Below, piece by piece: positions 6,024 through 10,472 of a stretch of DNA of 10,472 nt. The stretch spans positions 1-10,472 of the forward strand of contig CADCLH010000078.1 of the NCBI GenBank assembly GCA_902802215.1, read 5' to 3'. Numbering within the stretch: position 1 is the stretch's first letter; every line of letters starts with the position of its first letter. The translations under genes were made by a program, and so were the position numbers. The notes under the pieces are model-generated. The model was not told where the DNA came from and did not search any database. It saw only the letters and a program-made list of their open reading frames with translations. The stretch is from Oscillospiraceae bacterium. Lineage in GTDB: Bacteria > Bacillota > Clostridia > Oscillospirales > Oscillospiraceae.

Positions 6024-7658
6024 TCAGGAACCCTTGCTTCCCCTGTATTCCAGACAGAGCATGGTGAGATCGTCGAACTGCTCCGCGCCGTCCACAAAGT
6101 CGTCCACGGCGTCGCGGACGTTTTTCAACAGCCGCTCGGGACCGGCATCCGGTTCTGTGTTCAGCGCGTCCAGCATCCGGTCCGTGCCGAACATCTCGTC
6201 GTCGTCGGCTGTGGCCTCCGGCACGCCGTCCGTATACACAAAGATCCTGTCGCCCGGCTCCAGATGAAGCTCGTATTCCCTGTATTTCGCGCCCTCCATG
6301 GCGCCGAGGACAAAGCCGTGCCTGTCCTTGAACAGCTCATAGCGCCCGTTTGCGCGCCGGATCGCCGGGTATTCGTGCCCGGCGTTCGCCGCCGTGAGCC
6401 TGCCGGTGGACAGCTCCAGAATGCCGAGCCAGACCGTGACGAACATCTCCGCCTTGTTGTGCGCACACAGCTCCTGATTGACAAAGCTCAGGATCTCCGC
6501 AGGCGTGCCGCCCATGCGCGTCCGGTCGCTGATGAGAATGTTGGAGACCATCATGAACAGCGCGCCGGGGATGCCCTTGCCGGAGACGTCTCCGATCACC
6601 GCGAAGAGGTGGTCGTCGTCGATCAGGGAGAAATTGTAGAAGTCGCCGCCGACCTCTCTGGCCGGGTCCATGACCGCGTAGATGTCGAAGTCCGTCCGCT
6701 CGGGGAAGGCGGGGAAGCTGTTGGGGATGGAGTTTTCCTGGATCGTGCTGGCGAGGGAGAGATCTGCGGCGATGCGCTCCCTCTCGGCCGTGGCCTTGGT
6801 CAGGTTCTCCATATAGCGCAGCAAGTCGGTCTCCATGGAGTCGATGGAACTGCCCAGATCGGCAAGCTCCCTGAACTCGCTGATGATCCCGAGCTCTTCG
6901 CCCTTGGTGTTCTCCCGCGCAAAACGGACGGCCTCGTCGGAGACCTTCCGAATGGGATCGAGGAAGCGGCTGCGGATGAACGAGGCTGCGAAAACGGAGG
7001 CCAGGATCGCCAGAATGACCGTCGACACGGCGACGTTTCTGACATATGGCAGCCTTGCCGTGTAGAGCTCGCGCATCGGCCGCTGGATGCACAGCAGGCC
7101 CGCGACCTCGCCGGAGGAAGCCTTCACCGGGACGATGGTCGTGATGTGGGGCTTCGCGTCGTTGAGCTTATTGATGCGGTATACGGTCTCATACAGGGAG
7201 CGCTGCTCGTACAGAGAGCGGTACTTCTGCCGGTACTCGTCGTTGGTGGTGTCCCGCGGGTGCCCCAGCTCCCATTCCGTATAGTTGGTGTCGCCGACCG
7301 AGTTGTCGATCGAGTTGAAAACGGAGACGAAGCGCCCGTAATCGCTCCGATCCACCGAAATGACATAGATAATCGAGACGCTCATTTTCCGGCAATAACC
7401 GTCCAGATAGCGCTTGGTCCGAAGATATTCCTCTGTCTCATCCCCCGCGAGATAGGCCTCCAGATGGTCGCCGTTGACGAGCGTGGCCGCCGTGTCCGCC
7501 ATGTGGTAGGTGGATACGGCGTACTCCCGCCGGAACGCCTCGGTAAAGCTCACCAGGCCGATCACGCTGACGATGAGTCCGAGCAATACAAGCAGGGCGA
7601 CGATCGCGCCGACGATATTGAACGCCATGTTGGAGCGGAGTTCACGAGCCTTTGTCAT
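6024..7658 (-). CDS. Membrane-anchored PP2C/SpoIIE-family serine phosphatase with sensor and HAMP domains
   Basis: The protein has 544 residues. The ATG at 7658 has AAGGAG 9 nt upstream. Order: transmembrane helix about 12-38; extracytoplasmic sensor about 39-205 ending in a Cache-like strand pair (HITTIVPVKASSGEVAGLLCIQ); second helix about 207-229; HAMP about 228-285; short coiled coil about 285-305; PP2C domain about 305-540. Metal-binding and core motifs are present: AREVGGDFYNF (Asp339), VIGDVSGKGIPGALFM (Asp357), NAGHEYP, VYTDGVPEA (Asp477) and FDDLTML (Asp529, Asp530). RsbU/RsbP/SpoIIE-type enzymes dephosphorylate anti-anti-sigma (STAS) proteins and so release a sigma factor or other target. 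No STAS or RsbW-type kinase gene lies in the window, so the target is encoded elsewhere. It follows copA by 90 bp without a clear terminator and is followed by an alpha/beta hydrolase. The family call is firm; ligand and target are unknown. Confidence 0.92.
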   Translation of the reverse strand: MTKARELRSNMAFNIVGAIVALLVLLGLIVSVIGLVSFTEAFRREYAVSTYHMADTAATLVNGDHLEAYLAGDETEEYLRTKRYLDGYCRKMSVSIIYVISVDRSDYGRFVSVFNSIDNSVGDTNYTEWELGHPRDTTNDEYRQKYRSLYEQRSLYETVYRINKLNDAKPHITTIVPVKASSGEVAGLLCIQRPMRELYTARLPYVRNVAVSTVILAILASVFAASFIRSRFLDPIRKVSDEAVRFARENTKGEELGIISEFRELADLGSSIDSMETDLLRYMENLTKATAERERIAADLSLASTIQENSIPNSFPAFPERTDFDIYAVMDPAREVGGDFYNFSLIDDDHLFAVIGDVSGKGIPGALFMMVSNILISDRTRMGGTPAEILSFVNQELCAHNKAEMFVTVWLGILELSTGRLTAANAGHEYPAIRRANGRYELFKDRHGFVLGAMEGAKYREYELHLEPGDRIFVYTDGVPEATADDDEMFGTDRMLDALNTEPDAGPERLLKNVRDAVDDFVDGAEQFDDLTMLCLEYRGSKGS

Positions 7659-7748
7659 AACCGGTTTCTCCTTTTCTGCGTCATTCGCATACCGCGCGCC
7701 GGTCAGGGCTCTGCGATACGCTTCCGGTCCGGAGCGCGTCCCGAAGGA

Positions 7749-7958
7749 TCACTCCACGCCGAGGACTTTGTAATCCTGGGCTTCCACCGCCGCGCGAAGC
7801 ACGTCGTCCTCAACCGGAGCGGCGAGGGTGACGACCGCCGTGCCCTTGCTGTGATCCGCCACGGCGCCCGCAACGCCGGGAACCGCCTCGAGGGCCTTCT
7901 TCACGCGCGCCTCGCAGTGCATGCACATCATGCCTTCAACCTTCAGTGTCTTCGTCAT
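7749..7958 (-). CDS. copZ: Internal in-frame start giving a stand-alone CopZ-like copper chaperone
   Basis: Inside the copA frame, codon 777 is an ATG preceded by a perfect AAGGAGG with an 8-nt A-rich spacer. Initiation there would yield a 69-residue protein that starts exactly at the edge of a single heavy-metal-associated domain (MTKTLKVEGMMCMHCEARV), the size and form of CopZ. CopZ proteins bind Cu(I) through the CxxC pair and hand it to CopA or CsoR. The frame is continuous with copA (the Shine-Dalgarno encodes K-E-E-K), so the domain is also the C-terminus of CopA. The likeliest history is loss of the stop codon between adjacent copA and copZ genes, with the copZ ribosome-binding site kept. 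The signal is direct from sequence; expression as a separate protein is inferred. Confidence 0.6.
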   Translation of the reverse strand: MTKTLKVEGMMCMHCEARVKKALEAVPGVAGAVADHSKGTAVVTLAAPVEDDVLRAAVEAQDYKVLGVE

Positions 7959-10286
7959 TGTTTTTTCCTCCTTTATTGTTTCCGCGGCAACGATCTCTTC
8001 GAGCGCTTCCGCGGGGATCGACTTTTCCTTCCGGTCGTGTCCGGCGTCATGCGGCCTGACCAGATTCAGACGCAGCGCGTTCATGCACACGAAGAAGCTG
8101 GAGAGAGCCATGGCCGCCGCGCCGTACATGGGCTTCATCTCAACGCCGTACAGACCCATCGCCAGAGGGATGCAGATGGCGTTGTAGAAGAAGGCCCAGA
8201 ACAGATTCTGATGGATGTTCCGGATGGTCGCCCGGCTCAGGCGGATCGCCGCCGTCACATCGCTCAGGCGGCTTTTCACCACCACGATGTCCGCCGCGTC
8301 GATGGCCACGTCCGTGCCCGCGCCGATCGCCACGCCGTTGTCCGCCACGGTGAGCGCCGGCGCGTCGTTGATCCCGTCGCCGACCATGGTGACCTTGCCC
8401 AGCGCCTTCAGCGCGCGGATCACGTCCGCCTTGCCCTCCGGCAGAACGCCCGCGACGACATGATCCACGCCGGCCTGCCGACTGATCGCCCGGGCTGTCC
8501 GTTCATTGTCCCCGGTCAGCATGACCGTCTGGACGCCCATGTTCCGCAGCTCGCGTATCGTCTGCGCGGAGTCGGCCTTGATGGGGTCCGCGACCGCGAT
8601 GATCCCGGCGAGCTCGCCGTCGTACGCAAACAGCAGCGGGGTTTTCCCCTCCTCGGCGAGGGCGTTGGCCCGCGCCGAAACAGCCTCGCCGACCAGTCCC
8701 TTGGAGCGGAGGAACTTCAGGCTCCCGCCCAGAAGCTCCTTCCCGTCCAGACGGGCGCGGAGACCGTGCCCGGGCAGCGCCTCAAAATCGTTCACTTCCG
8801 AGAGCGGCAAGCCCTCCACCTCGGCGGTCACGGCCCTGGCAAGCGGGTGCTCGCTGCTTTTCTCCAGAGACGCCGCAAGGCGAAGCAGCGCGTCCCGGTC
8901 TCTGCCGAAGCCGATCACGTCCGTGACGCGGGGCTGACCCTCGGTCACGGTCCCCGTCTTGTCCAGCGCGACGATCTGCGTCCGGCCCGCGCCCTCCAGC
9001 GCCGCCGCGGTCTTGTACAGGATACCGTTTTTGGCGCCCACGCCGCTGCCGACCATGATGGCGACCGGCGTCGCCAGTCCGAGCGCGCAGGGGCAGCTGA
9101 TGACCAGCACTGAGATCCCGCGGGCAATGGCGAAGGAAAAGGGCTTTCCGGCGAGGAGCCAGCCGATCATGGTCAGAAGCGCGACGCCGATGACCGCGGG
9201 CACGAAGATCCCGGACACCTTGTCCGCGATGCGGGCGAGCGGCGCCTTTGTCGCGGCTGCGTCGGACACCGTGCGGATGATCTGGGCCAGCGTCGTGTCT
9301 TCCCCGACGCGGGTCGCGCGGCATTCCACATAGCCCTGCTGGTTCATCGTGGCGGCGGAGACCGTGTCTCCCTCCGCCTTGTCCACCGGGATGCTCTCCC
9401 CGGTCAGCGCGGATTCGTTGACCGCCGTCATGCCTTTGACGATGACCCCGTCCACCGGGATCTGTTCGCCCGGGCGGACGACAAAGATGTCGCCGGTTTT
9501 GACCTCTTCGACGCCGACCACCGTCTCAACGCCGTCCCTCAGCAGGACGGCCGTCTTCGGGGCCAGCTGCATCAGGCCCTTCAGCGCGTCGGTCGTGCGC
9601 CCCTTCGACATGGCCTCCAGCATCTTGCCGATCGTGATCAGCGTCGGGATCATGGCAGCCGATTCAAAATACAGGTTCATCCCGTATTTCATCACGGTCT
9701 CATGCCGGCCTTCCCCCATGGCGAGGATCATGAGAAAGAGCTCAGCCAGGGAATACACGAAGGAAGCGCCGGAGCCGAGGGCCACCAGCGTGTCCATGTT
9801 GGGCGCGCCGTGAAACAGCGAGGAAAAACCGGAGGTGAAGAACTTCTGGTTGATGATCATCACAACGACGGCCAGCAGCAGCTCGAACAGCCCGAGAAAC
9901 ACAAGGTTGTCGAAGGCCTTCGGCGCGGGCCAGCCCCACATCCCGTGACCCATTGAAAAATACATCAGGACCAGAAGGATCGGGACCGAGAACAGAAGCC
10001 GTCTTTTCAGCTTCGGCGTCTCGTGGTCCTTCAAAGCCTCGGCGTCCGCCCAGGAGGGAGCAGACCCGGACGAGGTCTGCGTATTCGCGCCCTTGAGGGA
10101 AGCGCCGTATCCGGCGGCCTCCACGGCCCGGATGATGTCGGCGGAGGAGGCCGTCCCCTCCACGCCCATCGAATTCGTCAGCAGGCTCACCGCGCAGGAC
10201 GTCACGCCCGGCACGCCCGAGACCGCCTTTTCAACCCGGCTTGAGCACGCGGCGCAGCTCATGCCGGTCACCTGGTATTGTTCCAT
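7749..10286 (-). CDS. copA: Copper-exporting P1B-type ATPase with N- and C-terminal metal-binding domains
   Basis: The protein has 845 residues and pumps Cu(I) out of the cytosol using ATP. An N-terminal heavy-metal-associated domain (1-66) has GMSCAAC (Cys11, Cys14). Membrane segments follow from about 97, then the actuator loop with TGES (295-298), the transport-site CPC (398-400), phosphorylated Asp442 in DKTGT, the nucleotide-domain SEHP (His480), TGDNE (591-595) and GDGINDAP (636-643). The Cu(I)-selective YN (701-702) and MxxSS (726-730) of the last helices are present. After a short linker (about 746-776) comes a second metal-binding domain with GMMCMHC (Cys788, Cys791), which resembles free CopZ chaperones and is absent from most CopA proteins of this type. 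The ATG at 10286 has AAAGGG 9 nt upstream and lies 18 bp after a CsoR-type gene, so it should be induced by copper through that repressor. All catalytic residues are intact. Confidence 0.96.
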   Translation of the reverse strand: MEQYQVTGMSCAACSSRVEKAVSGVPGVTSCAVSLLTNSMGVEGTASSADIIRAVEAAGYGASLKGANTQTSSGSAPSWADAEALKDHETPKLKRRLLFSVPILLVLMYFSMGHGMWGWPAPKAFDNLVFLGLFELLLAVVVMIINQKFFTSGFSSLFHGAPNMDTLVALGSGASFVYSLAELFLMILAMGEGRHETVMKYGMNLYFESAAMIPTLITIGKMLEAMSKGRTTDALKGLMQLAPKTAVLLRDGVETVVGVEEVKTGDIFVVRPGEQIPVDGVIVKGMTAVNESALTGESIPVDKAEGDTVSAATMNQQGYVECRATRVGEDTTLAQIIRTVSDAAATKAPLARIADKVSGIFVPAVIGVALLTMIGWLLAGKPFSFAIARGISVLVISCPCALGLATPVAIMVGSGVGAKNGILYKTAAALEGAGRTQIVALDKTGTVTEGQPRVTDVIGFGRDRDALLRLAASLEKSSEHPLARAVTAEVEGLPLSEVNDFEALPGHGLRARLDGKELLGGSLKFLRSKGLVGEAVSARANALAEEGKTPLLFAYDGELAGIIAVADPIKADSAQTIRELRNMGVQTVMLTGDNERTARAISRQAGVDHVVAGVLPEGKADVIRALKALGKVTMVGDGINDAPALTVADNGVAIGAGTDVAIDAADIVVVKSRLSDVTAAIRLSRATIRNIHQNLFWAFFYNAICIPLAMGLYGVEMKPMYGAAAMALSSFFVCMNALRLNLVRPHDAGHDRKEKSIPAEALEEIVAAETIKEEKTMTKTLKVEGMMCMHCEARVKKALEAVPGVAGAVADHSKGTAVVTLAAPVEDDVLRAAVEAQDYKVLGVE
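7967..7973 (-). promoter_or_regulatory. Internal Shine-Dalgarno within copA
   Basis: AAGGAGG on the minus strand, 8 nt before the ATG at 7958. It lies in an AT-rich pocket (about 7959-7980) within otherwise GC-rich coding sequence, which suggests a former or working gene boundary. Confidence 0.65.
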
Positions 10287-10304
10287 TTTGCTTTGCCCTT
10301 TCCG

Positions 10305-10472
10305 CTACTTCATCAGCTTTTGCAGCGTATCCGCCAGCTCGTCCACGGCCTCGTCGTGACCGGCCCGGATATCCTCCGCGACGCAGGTCCGGAGATGGCT
10401 GGTCAGAAGGACCCGGCAGAAGCTGTTGATCGCGGAGCTCACCGCGGACGCCTGCGTCAGGATATCCGGGCA
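10305..10472 (-). CDS. csoR: CsoR-family copper-sensing repressor (5' end missing)
   Basis: The last 55 codons before a TAG at 10305 are present; the N-terminus lies beyond the right edge. The sequence begins CPDILTQASAVSSAINSF and continues VLLTSHLRTCV, then an acidic C-terminal helix (DEAVDELADTLQKLMK). This is the all-helical CsoR/RcnR/FrmR (DUF156) family. The three Cu(I) ligands of CsoR are recognisable: the Cys of CPDIL and the His and Cys of SHLRTC. The Cys-His-Cys set favours copper over the nickel/cobalt (RcnR) and formaldehyde (FrmR) branches. Copper-free CsoR binds its operator and represses; Cu(I) releases it. The gene is 18 bp upstream of copA, so it most likely regulates its own operon from a promoter outside this window. 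Confidence 0.9.
   Translation of the reverse strand, partial: CPDILTQASAVSSAINSFCRVLLTSHLRTCVAEDIRAGHDEAVDELADTLQKLMK

Noticed and set aside
7659..7748. Terminator or promoter between copA and the phosphatase gene
   Set aside because: Only a weak interrupted stem (about 7710-7735) without a T-run and no convincing -35/-10 pair were found, apart from the phosphatase Shine-Dalgarno.
6009..9113. Plus-strand open frame of 1034 codons opposite the phosphatase and copA genes
   Set aside because: It is antisense to two genes with full sets of conserved motifs, spans their intergenic gap, and its translation is rich in Arg, His, Asp and Val with no recognisable domain. This is the expected stop-free shadow of GC-rich codon use.
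1..10472. CRISPR array, tRNA, rRNA, insertion sequence or integration site
   Set aside because: No spaced direct repeats, cloverleaf-like segments, transposase motifs or flanking inverted repeats were seen on either strand by reading.

Overview
This 10.5 kb stretch is GC-rich, tightly packed, and has every recognisable gene on the minus strand, so transcription runs from right to left. Purine-rich Shine-Dalgarno sites, Gram-positive-style lipoprotein and sensor proteins, and a CsoR-CopA copper operon point to a high-GC Clostridia-type Firmicute, possibly a gut Oscillospiraceae relative. That assignment is an inference from style, not from a marker gene.

Right end (about 7749-10472): a copper-resistance operon. 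The C-terminal part of a CsoR-type copper repressor is followed 18 bp later by a complete Cu(I)-exporting P1B ATPase (CopA). CopA carries an extra metal-binding domain at its C-terminus. That domain begins at a Met codon with a perfect internal Shine-Dalgarno, so the same gene probably also yields a free CopZ-like chaperone.

Middle (about 5163-7658): a membrane-anchored PP2C/SpoIIE-type phosphatase with an extracytoplasmic sensor region and HAMP linker, followed 48 bp later by a 270-residue alpha/beta hydrolase. The pairing recalls the RsbP-RsbQ energy-stress module of Bacillus. No RsbV/RsbW partner is visible.

Centre-left (2684-5083): a large, unusual three-part protein with a novel N-terminal segment, an adenosine-deaminase-like metallohydrolase core with its metal and catalytic residues intact, and a C-terminal Rossmann-like domain that looks like a SLOG/DprA-type nucleotide-binding fold. 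It ends in a strong intrinsic terminator. This is the best candidate here for an undescribed nucleotide-centred signalling or defence protein. A strong Shine-Dalgarno lies in front of an in-frame ATC upstream of the GTG start, so its true start is uncertain.

Left end (1-2494): an oligopeptide/nickel-type ABC substrate-binding lipoprotein broken by a frameshift at a 7-bp tandem repeat. It is followed 27 bp later by a membrane sensor with a double-Cache domain that runs off the left edge. No permease or ATPase gene for the binding protein is seen. Gaps between genes are all under 200 bp; the only one with clear regulatory structure is 2495-2683.
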